A stretch of 64,000 nucleotides of DNA from assembly GCF_017876625.1 (NCBI RefSeq), contig NZ_JAGIOH010000001.1, positions 3,162,001 to 3,226,000 on the forward strand, in the 5' to 3' direction. Both the position numbers and the translations under genes were made by a program. Shown here one piece after another: positions 1 to 7,284 of this stretch. The notes beneath the pieces are model-generated. The model was not told the DNA's origin. It was given only the letters and a program-made list of their open reading frames with translations, and ran no database searches. The stretch comes from Streptomyces syringium (lineage in GTDB: Bacteria; Actinomycetota; Actinomycetes; Streptomycetales; Streptomycetaceae). Each line of letters opens with the position of its first letter. Position 1 is the stretch's first letter.

Positions 1-1
1 G

Positions 2-151
2 GTCGGCATGGTGGCTCTGACGGGCCAGTGGTGGCTGGACGTCCGTAAGCCGAAGAAGGCCGAGGTGGCGGCCCATCTGGTGAATCTGGCCTGGCACGGG
101 CTGGACGGACTGGAGCCGAAGCCCCGGCTGATCGGGCACCGCCGGTCCTGA
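2..151 (+). CDS. TetR-like regulator, C-terminal end (partial)
   Basis: An open frame enters from the left edge and stops at TGA 149-151, leaving 50 codons. The visible peptide (GMVALTGQWWLDVRKPKKAE and onward) has the Trp-rich helix and the AAHLVNLAWHGLDGL-type last helix common at the C-terminus of Streptomyces TetR regulators. The DNA-binding half lies outside the window, so the ligand and targets cannot be judged. The gene converges on tam. The 69 bases between them are GC-rich, with no hairpin I trust. The TetR assignment rests only on this last helix. Confidence 0.6.
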   Translation, partial: VGMVALTGQWWLDVRKPKKAEVAAHLVNLAWHGLDGLEPKPRLIGHRRS

Positions 152-220
152 CGGCCCGCTCCCGGCGGCGCCGCTTCAGGCTCCGCCGGGTTCGAGGAAT
201 TCGAGCCGGTTGCCTTTCTG

Positions 221-1033
221 TCACTCCCCCTTCCGGGCCACCGCGAAGATCCGCCGGAAGGGGAAGACGGTGCCGTGCGGGCCCGTCGGATAGGCCTCGC
301 GGAGCCTGCCGCGGTACATGGCCAGGAATTCCTCCGTGGCCGCCGGGTCGCCGTCCAGGGCGGTCAGGACGGGGCGCAGGGCGGTGCCCTTGACCCAGTC
401 GAGGACGGGGTCCTCGCCGGTGAGCAGATGCAGATATGTGGTCTCCCAGACGTCCACCTCGTAGCCGGGCCCGCACAGTCGCTCCAGGTAGTCGGCGGGT
501 TCGAGGACGGCGACGCGGCGGCGGCCGGCTTCCCCCAGGCGGGTGCTCCAGCGCTTGCTGGAGCACAGCTCGCGCAGGATGGCGTGGCTGGGGGCGTCCG
601 CGTTGCCGGGGACCTGGAAGGCGAAGATGCCGCCGGGGGTCAGCGCGTCGGTCCAGGCGGGGAAGGACGCGGCGTGGCCGGGCACCCATTGGAAGGCCGC
701 GTTGGAGACGATCAGGTCGTAGCGCTCGTCGGGCGCCCAGTGACCGAGGTCGGCGTGGCGGAAGTCGAGCAGGCCGCCACGCAGGGTGCGGCCCGCGTAG
801 GCCCCGGCGTCGGCGAGCATGGGGGCGGAGTTGTCGAAGCCGGTGATGTGGGCGGTCGGCCAGCGGTCGGCGAGGATCGTGGTGACGTTGCCGGGACCGC
901 AGCCGAGGTCGGCGATCCGCGGGGAGCCGGCCGGCGGCTCGGGGATCCGGGCCAGAAGGTCCTGGAACGGGCGGGTCCGGTGATCGGCGTGGCGGAGGTA
1001 CTGCCGCGGGTCCCAGGTGGGTGCGCTGTGCAT
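221..1033 (-). CDS. tam: trans-aconitate 2-methyltransferase (Tam)
   Basis: A 270-residue class I SAM-dependent methyltransferase. Motif I, IADLGCGPGN, is at residues 40-49, followed by the acidic strand-2 residue in ITGFDNS. The N-terminus (TWDPRQYLRHADHRTRPF) and the later FQWVPGH segment are typical of Tam. The enzyme methylates trans-aconitate, a toxic spontaneous isomer of cis-aconitate that inhibits aconitase, in the cytosol. The ATG at 1033 is chosen because GGGAGG lies 6 bases upstream; the longer frame (to 1111) would run up to the operator. The gene is divergent from a MarR gene across a palindrome, which is the known tam/tamR arrangement of S. coelicolor. That context makes the specific name much safer than the fold alone. 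Confidence 0.88.
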   Translation of the reverse strand: MHSAPTWDPRQYLRHADHRTRPFQDLLARIPEPPAGSPRIADLGCGPGNVTTILADRWPTAHITGFDNSAPMLADAGAYAGRTLRGGLLDFRHADLGHWAPDERYDLIVSNAAFQWVPGHAASFPAWTDALTPGGIFAFQVPGNADAPSHAILRELCSSKRWSTRLGEAGRRRVAVLEPADYLERLCGPGYEVDVWETTYLHLLTGEDPVLDWVKGTALRPVLTALDGDPAATEEFLAMYRGRLREAYPTGPHGTVFPFRRIFAVARKGE

Positions 1034-1122
1034 GGAAGGCCTCCCTGCGGGGTGGACATGCCGGGGCGACCGGGGCGGGGTGGCGCTTGCCGGTGACCTG
1101 ACTTCCAGCATTCCCCCCGTGA

Positions 1123-1140
1123 TCTCTTGACGTCAAGAGA
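1123..1140. promoter_or_regulatory. Perfect 18-bp palindrome, probable TamR operator
   Basis: TCTCTTGACGTCAAGAGA is a perfect inverted repeat in the 140-bp divergent tam/tamR spacer. It lies about 20 bp upstream of the tamR -10 hexamer (1161-1166), so it covers the -35 region. MarR-family dimers bind this kind of 16-18 bp dyad. TamR of S. coelicolor is known to bind the tam/tamR intergenic region and to respond to citrate, trans-aconitate and related ligands. Assigning this dyad to TamR is inference from position and symmetry. Confidence 0.8.
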
Positions 1141-1160
1141 CTTCATGTCGACAGACCCTC

Positions 1161-1166
1161 TACACT
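1161..1166 (+). promoter_or_regulatory. -10 hexamer of tamR, probably leaderless
   Basis: TACACT ends 7 bases before the ATG at 1174. That would place the transcription start at or next to the start codon, giving a leaderless mRNA. No Shine-Dalgarno sequence is visible before the ATG, which agrees. The -35 region is poorly conserved and adjoins the palindrome at 1123-1140. Confidence 0.5.
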
Positions 1167-1173
1167 GATCGTC

Positions 1174-1671
1174 ATGGAGGACGAGGTCGATCGGCTGGTC
1201 GCAGCATGGCGCCGGGAGCGCCCGGACCTCGACGTGGAACCGCTCGAGGTGCTCAGCCGTGTCAGCAGGCTGGCCCGCCATCTCGACCGGGCCCGGCGGA
1301 TCGCCTTCGCCGAGCACCAGCTCGAGCCATGGGAGTTCGACGTCCTCACCTCGCTGCGCCGCGCGGGCCCGCCGTATCAGCTCTCGCCCGGCCAGCTGCT
1401 GACCCAGACCCTGGTGACCTCGGGCACCATGACCAACCGCATCGACCGGCTCACCAAGAAGAGCCTGGTCGAGCGGCTCCCGGACCCCAGCGACCGGCGT
1501 GGTGTGCTGGTGCGGCTGACCGCCGAGGGCCGGGACCGCGCCGACCAGGCGCTCGCCGGTCTGCTCGCCCAGGAACGGGCGATCCTCGCCGAGCTGTCCC
1601 ACGCCCAGCGTCTGGAACTGGCCGGTCTGCTACGCCAGTTGACCGCCCCGTTCGACAACATCCCCGGCTAG
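1174..1671 (+). CDS. tamR: MarR-family regulator TamR
   Basis: A 165-residue winged-helix regulator. The N-terminal helix (MEDEVDRLVAAWRRERPDLD) is the extension seen in the urate/TamR subgroup of MarR proteins. The recognition helix is around TSGTMTNRIDRLTKKSLVER, and the wing contains the canonical DPSDRRGVLVRLT. It is expected to repress tam and itself and to be released by trans-aconitate, citrate or isocitrate, coupling the methyltransferase to aconitase failure under oxidative stress (known for S. coelicolor TamR). The last 42 bases overlap the 3' end of the convergent response regulator gene. Confidence 0.88.
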   Translation: MEDEVDRLVAAWRRERPDLDVEPLEVLSRVSRLARHLDRARRIAFAEHQLEPWEFDVLTSLRRAGPPYQLSPGQLLTQTLVTSGTMTNRIDRLTKKSLVERLPDPSDRRGVLVRLTAEGRDRADQALAGLLAQERAILAELSHAQRLELAGLLRQLTAPFDNIPG

Positions 1672-2430
1672 GTCCACCGGGCCCACCCCGGCCCGCCGGG
1701 CCAGCGCCACCGCGGCCAGCGTGGAGTGCACCCCGAGCTTTCCCAGCACGTTCTGCATATGGGTGCGGACCGTGTGCGGGGAGAGATAGAGCCGCTCGGC
1801 GACCGCCTTGCGGCCCAGCCCGGCCACCATGCAGCGCAGCACCTCGCGCTCGCGCGGGGTCAGCGACTCCACCAGCCGCTCGCTCTCCGTGCGGTGTTTG
1901 CGCGCGGCGGTCAGCTCCCGCAGCACGCCGGTCAGCAGGGCGGGCGGCAGATGGGTCTCATCCCGCAGCACCCCCCGTATGACGGACAGCAGCCGCGACA
2001 GCGAGCAGTCCTTGGCGACCCAGCCGCTGGCCCCGGCTTGCAGTGCGGCGGCTGCCCGCCGGGGGTCGTCGCGCTCGGCGAGCACCACCGTCCGTACCGC
2101 CGGCTGCCCTGACCGGACCCCCGCCACCAGGGAAATCCCGTCCACCACGCCCTCACCCGGCCCGCCGCCCTCCTGCCCCGGCCCCCGGAGCTGTCCCGGT
2201 ACCTGCGCGACATCCGTCGCCGCCGCGCCCAGGTCGGCGTCGATCAGCAGCACATCGAAGCGCCGCCCCTCGCCCGCCGCGCGCTCCAGGGCGCGCAGCG
2301 CCGCCGGCCCGCTGCCGGCCGCCGAGACGTCCACGTCCTGCTCGGCCGCGAGGGCGGCGGCGAGCGACTCGGCGAAGATGCGGTGGTCGTCGACCACCAG
2401 AACCCGAATACGTGCCACAGCCACCCCCAT
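1630..2430 (-). CDS. NarL/FixJ-type response regulator
   Basis: About 266 residues. A receiver domain starts with VLVVDDHRIFAESL, has a candidate phospho-acceptor Asp in LLIDADLG, and keeps the conserved Lys in GWVAKD. A Gly/Pro/Gln-rich insert interrupts the receiver near residues 85-110. The C-terminus is a LuxR helix-turn-helix (LTPREREVLRCMVAGLGRKA, then LYLSPHTVRTHMQNVLGKLG). No histidine kinase is adjacent, so it is an orphan or pairs with a distant kinase. The ATG at 2430 has a weak ribosome site; a GTG four codons in, behind GGGGGTGG, is an alternative. The stop overlaps tamR by 42 bases on the opposite strand. Confidence 0.82.
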   Translation of the reverse strand: MGVAVARIRVLVVDDHRIFAESLAAALAAEQDVDVSAAGSGPAALRALERAAGEGRRFDVLLIDADLGAAATDVAQVPGQLRGPGQEGGGPGEGVVDGISLVAGVRSGQPAVRTVVLAERDDPRRAAAALQAGASGWVAKDCSLSRLLSVIRGVLRDETHLPPALLTGVLRELTAARKHRTESERLVESLTPREREVLRCMVAGLGRKAVAERLYLSPHTVRTHMQNVLGKLGVHSTLAAVALARRAGVGPVDLAGDVVERGGQLA

Positions 2431-2923
2431 ATCCCGGGAGGCGGGCAGTGCGGGCACGGCGCCCGGAACGGGGTGGCCACACGCGCACGGCCGCCGCCGC
2501 GCCCCTGACATCTACCCCACCCCGGGCGTCGTACCTGCCTGTCTCGCCCCCTGATCAGCGTCGGCCCCCACCGAACGCTGTGCATCAGCGTACGGCGGGG
2601 GTACGACATCGGAAGCCGATTGACAAAACTGCTTGACCCGGCTGTTTATGGTGAGCTTTATGTTCAGTATTGGGGCGGTGAACGACGAGGAACGACGCGA
2701 TGTGGTCCATGCGCGTCCGCCCCGGCCGACTCCCCAACTCTCCGCGAGGTCAAGGGCGATGCTCGGCGCGCCGAACGAGAGGGACTCCGGGGAGCGGCCC
2801 TGCGGACGGCCGACTACCGGTCATTGCTGACGAGTTGGCCGAAGTCGAGCTCGGACGTACCGGCATCCCTGGTCAAGTCGCCGCCTGCACACAGGGGTTG
2901 ATGTCGGCGAGGGCGTTGACGTT
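2431..2923. other. Gap of 493 bp with no gene I can support
   Basis: Between the response regulator and the end of galK. It contains TTGACA near 2622 and TTGACC near 2634, with AT-richer DNA (GTTTAT, TTTATG) downstream, so a plus-strand promoter is possible. The frames after it (2633-2830, 2700-2920) have no recognisable domain and atypical codon use. They could be the remnant of a small gene. Confidence 0.35.
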
Positions 2924-4078
2924 TCACAGCTCCCTGCGGGCGCCACCCGCCGGACGCACCGGGAAGACGCGCGGCGGTCGGTGCCCGGCCGACGCGAAGG
3001 CGCCGGTGACGGCATCGGCGACAACATCGGCCCCCGCCGCCTCGGCCAGGACGACCGCCGAACCGCCGAAGCCGCCGCCGGTCATCCGCGCCCCGAGCGC
3101 CCCCGCACCGTTCGCGACCGCGACGGCCAGGTCCAGCTCTGCGCAGGAGACGGCTACGTCGTCGCGGAGCGAGGCGTGCCCGGCGGTGAGGACCGGGCCG
3201 ATCGCCCGGAGGTCACCCGCCGCGAGCAGAGCCGCGACGCAGGCCACGCGCTCGTTCTCCGTGACCACGTGCCGCACGAGGGCGCGCACGACGGGATCGC
3301 CCGCCAGCTCCTCCAGGGCGCGAGGGAGTTGACCGTGGGCGATATCGCGCAGTGAGGGCACGCCGAGTGCCCGCGCGCCCTGCTCACAGCCCGCGCGCCG
3401 CCGCGCGTACGCCCCGTCGCCCAGGTCGTGCCGGACCCGGGTGTCCACGACCAGCAGCCGCAGCCCCTCGGAGTCGGGGGCGAAGGGCACATGGCGGCGG
3501 GAGAGGTCACGGGTGTCGAGGTGCAGCGCGTGACCCTCGGCGCAGCAGGCCGCCGCGGTCTGGTCCATGATTCCGCAGGGGACGCCGACGAAGGCGTTCT
3601 CGGCGTGCTGGGCCAGGCGTGCCAGACGGTCGGGCGGCAGGGACGGGCCGTGAAGTTCCGTCAGCGCGAGGGCCGTTGCGACCTCCAGGGCGGCGGAGGA
3701 GGACAGGCCCGAGCCGACGGGCACGTCGGACTCCATGTGCAGGTCCGCTCCCCCGGCGGTGTGCCCCGCCTCGCGCAGCGCCCAGGCGACTCCCGCCGGG
3801 TACGCGGCCCAGCCGCGCACCGCGCCCGGGGCGAGGTCCGCCGTCCGCAGCTCGACGACACCGCCCGGTGCGGCGGCGGAGTGCAGCCGCAGCCGGCCGT
3901 CCGCGCGGGGCGAGGCGGCGGCCCAGGTGCGGTGGGGCAGGGCGAGGGGCATGACCAGGCCGTCGTTGAAGTCGGTGTACTCGCCGATGAGGTTGACCCG
4001 GCCGGGCGCCGCCCATACCCCGGCGGGCGGTGTGCCGTAGACCTCGCGGAAGGCCGCGGCGGCCCGCTCGGCGCTCAC
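2924..4078 (-). CDS. galK: Galactokinase
   Basis: A 384-residue GHMP kinase that phosphorylates galactose to galactose-1-phosphate, the first Leloir step after mutarotation. The galactokinase signature [15 protein letters not shown] is near the N-terminus. The GHMP phosphate loop is [13 protein letters not shown], and the catalytic Asp lies in [14 protein letters not shown]-terminal glycine motif reads [13 protein letters not shown]. The GTG start at 4078 overlaps the galE TGA in a GTGA tetranucleotide, indicating translational coupling. The length is normal for actinobacterial GalK. It is last in galT-galE-galK. Confidence 0.96.
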   Translation of the reverse strand: MSAERAAAAFREVYGTPPAGVWAAPGRVNLIGEYTDFNDGLVMPLALPHRTWAAASPRADGRLRLHSAAAPGGVVELRTADLAPGAVRGWAAYPAGVAWALREAGHTAGGADLHMESDVPVGSGLSSSAALEVATALALTELHGPSLPPDRLARLAQHAENAFVGVPCGIMDQTAAACCAEGHALHLDTRDLSRRHVPFAPDSEGLRLLVVDTRVRHDLGDGAYARRRAGCEQGARALGVPSLRDIAHGQLPRALEELAGDPVVRALVRHVVTENERVACVAALLAAGDLRAIGPVLTAGHASLRDDVAVSCAELDLAVAVANGAGALGARMTGGGFGGSAVVLAEAAGADVVADAVTGAFASAGHRPPRVFPVRPAGGARREL

Positions 4079-5037
4079 GTGCCGTCCGCGCGCCGGGCGA
4101 ACTCCCAGGCGTCCGTGACGATCCGGGCCAGGTCGGTGCGGGTGGGGCGCCAGCCGAGGCGGTCGCGGGCACGCTCGGCGGAGGCGACGAGCACGGCCGG
4201 GTCGCCCGCGCGGCGGGCGGCCACGACGTGCGGGACGGGGTGGCCGGTGACCTTGCGGACGGTGTCGATGACCTCGTGGACGGAGAAGCCGTTGCCGTTG
4301 CCGAGGTTGCAGACGAGGTGCTCGCCGGGGCGGGCGGCGTCCAGGGCGAGCAGATGGGCCTCGGCGAGGTCGGCGACGTGGAGGTAGTCGCGGACGCAGG
4401 TGCCGTCGGGGGTGGGGTAGTCGTCGCCGTAGACGGAGATCGTCTCGCGTTCGCCCCGGGCGACCTGGAGGACGAGCGGGATGAGGTGGGACTCGGGGGT
4501 GTGCCGCTCGCCGTGGCGCCCGTGGGCCCCGGCGACGTTGAAGTACCGCAGGGAGACGGCGGCCAGGCCGTGGGCGGCGCACTCGCCGCTGATCATGTGG
4601 TCGACGGCGAGTTTGGTGGCGCCGTAGGGGTTGGTGGGGGCGGTGGGGGCGTCTTCGGTGATGGGGACGGTGGCGGGCTCGCCGTAGGTGGCGGCCGTGG
4701 AGGAGAAGACGAGGGTGCGGACGCCGACGTCTCGCATGGCGGCGAGCAGCTCGACGGTGCCGCCGACGTTGTTGCGCCAGTAGGCGTCGGGGCGGGCGAC
4801 GGACTCGCCGACCTGGGAGAAGGCGGCGAAGTGCAGGACGGCGTCGTAGGAGCCGTCGAGCCAGCGGGCGGCGTCCTGGACGCGGCCCTCGATGAAGCGC
4901 GCCCCGTCGGGCACGCCGTCGCGGTGGCCGGTGGAGAGGTCGTCGAGGACGGTCACGGCGTGCCCGGCGGCCAGCAGATGGGCCGCGACGACGCTCCCGA
5001 TGTAGCCGGCGCCGCCCGTGACCAGATACTCGCTCAT
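4075..5037 (-). CDS. galE: UDP-glucose 4-epimerase
   Basis: A 320-residue extended short-chain dehydrogenase that interconverts UDP-galactose and UDP-glucose with bound NAD. The Rossmann motif TGGAGYIGS is at residues 7-15. The catalytic pair is Ser-Ser-Thr in FSSTAATYG and Tyr-x-x-x-Lys in NPYGATKLA. The substrate-binding segment LRYFNVAGA is present. Start and stop overlap galT (ATGA) and galK (GTGA), so the three genes form a tightly coupled operon. The downstream half [15 protein letters not shown] is canonical. Confidence 0.96.
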   Translation of the reverse strand: MSEYLVTGGAGYIGSVVAAHLLAAGHAVTVLDDLSTGHRDGVPDGARFIEGRVQDAARWLDGSYDAVLHFAAFSQVGESVARPDAYWRNNVGGTVELLAAMRDVGVRTLVFSSTAATYGEPATVPITEDAPTAPTNPYGATKLAVDHMISGECAAHGLAAVSLRYFNVAGAHGRHGERHTPESHLIPLVLQVARGERETISVYGDDYPTPDGTCVRDYLHVADLAEAHLLALDAARPGEHLVCNLGNGNGFSVHEVIDTVRKVTGHPVPHVVAARRAGDPAVLVASAERARDRLGWRPTRTDLARIVTDAWEFARRADGT

Positions 5038-6116
5038 TCGCTCGCTACCTCTCGCAGTCGCTCGGCCGCGGACTCGGGCGGCACATCGTTGATGAACACG
5101 TTCATGCCGGATTCCGAACCGGCGAGGAATTTGAGCTTGCCGGGAGTGCGGCGGTTGGTGAAAAGCTCGAGGTGGAGCCCGAATTCACCCCTGTGGGTGT
5201 GGTGGACGGGGGCCTGGTGCCAGGCGGAGATGTACGGGGTGGGCGGCGCCCCGCGGCCGGGGGTCGCGGGGGTCTCCGGGCCTCCCCGTCCGTCGAAGAT
5301 CCGGTCGAAGCGCCGCAGGAGTTCCAGGTAGATCCGGGGGAACTCCGCGCGGGCCGCGTCGTCGAGGTCGGGCAGGCCCAGGGCCCGGCGGTGGGGATAG
5401 AGGTGGACCTCGTACGGCCAGTGGGCGGCGTAGGGCACGAAGGCCGTCCAGTGCCGGCCGTCGAGGACGACGCGCCGCCCGTCGGCCCGCTCGGCGGCCA
5501 AAGTGTCCTCGAAGACGTTGCGCCCGGTGGTCTTCCGGTGGGCGGCGGCCATGGCGAGCATGCGCTCGGTGCGGGGGGCGACGAAGGGGTAGGCGTAGAT
5601 CTGGCCGTGCGGGTGGCCGAGGGTGACGCCGATCTCCCGGCCCCGGTTCTCGAAGCAGAAGACCTGCTCGACGCCGGGGTGGGTGGCGAGTTCGGCGCTG
5701 CGGTCGGTCCAGGCGTCGAGGACGAGGGCGGCGCGCTCCTCGTCGAGGTCGGCGAAGGAGGCGTCGTGGTCATCGGTGAAGCAGACGACCTCGCAGCGGC
5801 CGGCGTCCCCGGCGAGGGCGGGGAAGCGGTTCTCGAAGACGGCGACGTCGTAGTCGGCGGCGGGGATCTCGGTGTGCCGCCCGTCGCGGGAGGGGCAGAG
5901 GGGGCACTGGCCGGGGGGCGGGTGGTACGTACGGGTCTGGCGGTGGGAGGCGATGGCGACGCTGTCGCCGAGCAGCGGGTCGCGGCGGATGTCGGTGGTG
6001 CCGCGGTCGGCGGCGTCGAGCGGCCGTGGGTCGACCGCGTCGCGTACGGCGTCGTCGCGGGAGTCGTAGTAGAGGAGCTCACGGCCGTCCGCGAGCCGGG
6101 TCGCCGTTTTCTTCAT
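5034..6116 (-). CDS. galT: Galactose-1-phosphate uridylyltransferase
   Basis: A 360-residue HIT-superfamily enzyme that transfers UMP between UDP-glucose and galactose-1-phosphate. The active-site motif is [11 protein letters not shown], whose central His forms the uridylyl intermediate. A zinc-type Cys pair is in [10 protein letters not shown] and a nucleotide-binding Asn in FENRFPAL. The ATG at 6116 ([17 protein letters not shown]) is preferred over an in-frame ATG 14 codons earlier because AGGGAG lies 7 bases upstream. It is first in the gal operon. Its leader contains the 32-bp tandem repeats at 6201-6319. Confidence 0.95.
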   Translation of the reverse strand: MKKTATRLADGRELLYYDSRDDAVRDAVDPRPLDAADRGTTDIRRDPLLGDSVAIASHRQTRTYHPPPGQCPLCPSRDGRHTEIPAADYDVAVFENRFPALAGDAGRCEVVCFTDDHDASFADLDEERAALVLDAWTDRSAELATHPGVEQVFCFENRGREIGVTLGHPHGQIYAYPFVAPRTERMLAMAAAHRKTTGRNVFEDTLAAERADGRRVVLDGRHWTAFVPYAAHWPYEVHLYPHRRALGLPDLDDAARAEFPRIYLELLRRFDRIFDGRGGPETPATPGRGAPPTPYISAWHQAPVHHTHRGEFGLHLELFTNRRTPGKLKFLAGSESGMNVFINDVPPESAAERLREVASE

Positions 6117-6200
6117 GAACAGCTCCCTGGGGGCCACGAAACCAACAGGACTGAACACAACGAATCACGGCCGAACGCCGAGGGTCAATGAGGGGTGCTG
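6117..6200 (-). promoter_or_regulatory. Probable gal operon promoter region
   Basis: On the minus strand a TTGACC hexamer (complement of 6183-6188) is followed about 18 bases later by an ATTCGT/GTGATT-like segment and, 67 bases on, by the galT ATG with its AGGGAG site. It is the only promoter-like pair between the tandem repeats and galT. The -10 match is weak. Galactose-inducible galP1 is known in this position in S. lividans; equating the two is inference. Confidence 0.4.
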
Positions 6201-6319
6201 TGTCCTCAATCGCCGGACGGGCTGCTGTGCTCTGTCCTCAATCGCCGGACGGGCTGCTGTGCTGTGTCCTCAATCGCCGGACGGGCTGCTGTGCTCTGTC
6301 CTCAATCGCCGGACGGGCT
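6201..6319. repeat. Four tandem 32-bp repeats upstream of galT
   Basis: Units begin at 6201, 6233, 6265 and 6297. Each has an identical 23-bp core (TGTCCTCAATCGCC then GGACGGGCT) and a 9-bp spacer, GCTGTGCTC or GCTGTGCTG. The core is the same sequence found in inverted pairs at 22671, 30752 and, with one base changed, 60168. This is the only tandem array in the window. It lies 85-200 bp upstream of galT, between it and the preceding response regulator. Confidence 0.95.
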
Positions 6320-6334
6320 TGAATAAGCGCGCCC

Positions 6335-6349
6335 GCCGCCGCAGGCGGC
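6335..6349 (-). terminator. GC hairpin downstream of the response regulator
   Basis: GCCGCC-GCA-GGCGGC, a 6-bp stem with a 3-base loop, 22 bases beyond the stop of the minus-strand regulator at 6371. No U-tract, as is usual for Streptomyces terminators. Confidence 0.45.
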
Positions 6350-6370
6350 ACAGGCGAGCCGCCGGCCAGG

Positions 6371-7048
6371 CTAACGCGCCGAGCTACCCGCGGCGCGGTC
6401 CAGGAGGCCCGTGCGGGCCGCGAGGGCCGCCGCCTCCAGACGGGAGCCGACGCCCAGCTTCATCAGGACGCGCTGCACATGCGTACGGGCGGTGCTGGGC
6501 GCTATCCCCATGCCCGCCGCGATCAGCCGGGTGTCCTCGCCCTCGGCGACCCGCACCAGCACCTCGACCTCGCGCGGGGTCAGCAGCTGGAGCAGCCGGG
6601 CGCCCTCGTCGTCAGGCTGGGCGGCGGGGTTGAGCAGTTCGGCGAAGGCGCCCTGGAGGAGCTGCGGGTCGACCGCGGCTTCCCCGGCGCGGGCCTTGAT
6701 CATGGCGCGTTCGACGCCCTCGATGCGTTCGTTGTGCCGGACGTAGCCGGAGGCTCCGGCGGCGAAGGCGGCGGCGATGCCGAGCGGGCTGGGCACGGGG
6801 CCGAGGACGACGACAGCGACCTGGGGGCGGTCCCGCTTGATCCGCACGACCGGGTCGAAGGCGCCCGGTTCGGCGGGGGTGGCGGTGCCCATCAGGCACA
6901 CCTCGGGGGCGCGGCTGACCACCAGGTCGGCCGCGCCCGCGCTCGGCGCGGCCGCGGCGAGCACCCGGTGCCCGCGCAACTTCAATGCCGAGGCGAGCGC
7001 CTCAGCCAGCAGACGGTGGTCGTCGACCACCATGAGCCGCACGCCCAT
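6371..7048 (-). CDS. Atypical LuxR-type response regulator lacking phospho-Asp
   Basis: 225 residues with a receiver-like fold and a LuxR helix-turn-helix (LTPREVEVLVRVAEG, then GIAPSTARTHVQRVLMKLG). The acidic pair (MVVDDHRLLAEAL) is intact. However, the strand that normally ends in the phospho-acceptor reads VCLMGTATP, with Gly where Asp is expected near residue 50, and the conserved Lys segment reads GYVRHNE. It therefore cannot be phosphorylated in the usual way and may be constitutive or ligand-controlled. The ATG at 7048 follows GGGGGGACGCGC. No kinase is adjacent. Its targets are unknown. Confidence 0.8.
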   Translation of the reverse strand: MGVRLMVVDDHRLLAEALASALKLRGHRVLAAAAPSAGAADLVVSRAPEVCLMGTATPAEPGAFDPVVRIKRDRPQVAVVVLGPVPSPLGIAAAFAAGASGYVRHNERIEGVERAMIKARAGEAAVDPQLLQGAFAELLNPAAQPDDEGARLLQLLTPREVEVLVRVAEGEDTRLIAAGMGIAPSTARTHVQRVLMKLGVGSRLEAAALAARTGLLDRAAGSSAR

Positions 7049-7250
7049 GCGCGTCCCCCCTGTCGCCCGCGTACGTCTCCTGGGCTCCTTCTTGCCCCCG
7101 GAAGCTACACGCTTGTTCGACGTCGCGCGCCCTTTACCCGTGAGAAGTCCCCCGGAATGCCGAAATCCCTGCCAATCACGTGTACTTCGCGACTGAAACG
7201 GATCGTTCAGGCATGTACACGCGATGGGCAGGGATGAGGCGGGAGCGTTC

Positions 7251-7271
7251 GCCGAAATGATCAATTTCGGC
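7251..7271 (-). terminator. Hairpin terminator after the beta-propeller gene
   Basis: GCCGAAAT-GATCA-ATTTCGGC, an 8-bp perfect stem with a 5-base loop, starting 14 bases downstream of the minus-strand stop at 7285. Confidence 0.6.
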
Positions 7272-7284
7272 TCGCCCGGTGGGG

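Noticed and set aside
275..1096. Long frame on the plus strand opposite tam (273 codons)
   Set aside because: It mirrors a real methyltransferase gene; its protein is low-complexity Gly/Ala/Val with no domain, as expected of GC-rich antisense frames.
6201..6319. Tandem 32-bp units taken as a CRISPR array
   Set aside because: The 9-bp spacers are nearly identical and far too short, and no cas genes are present.
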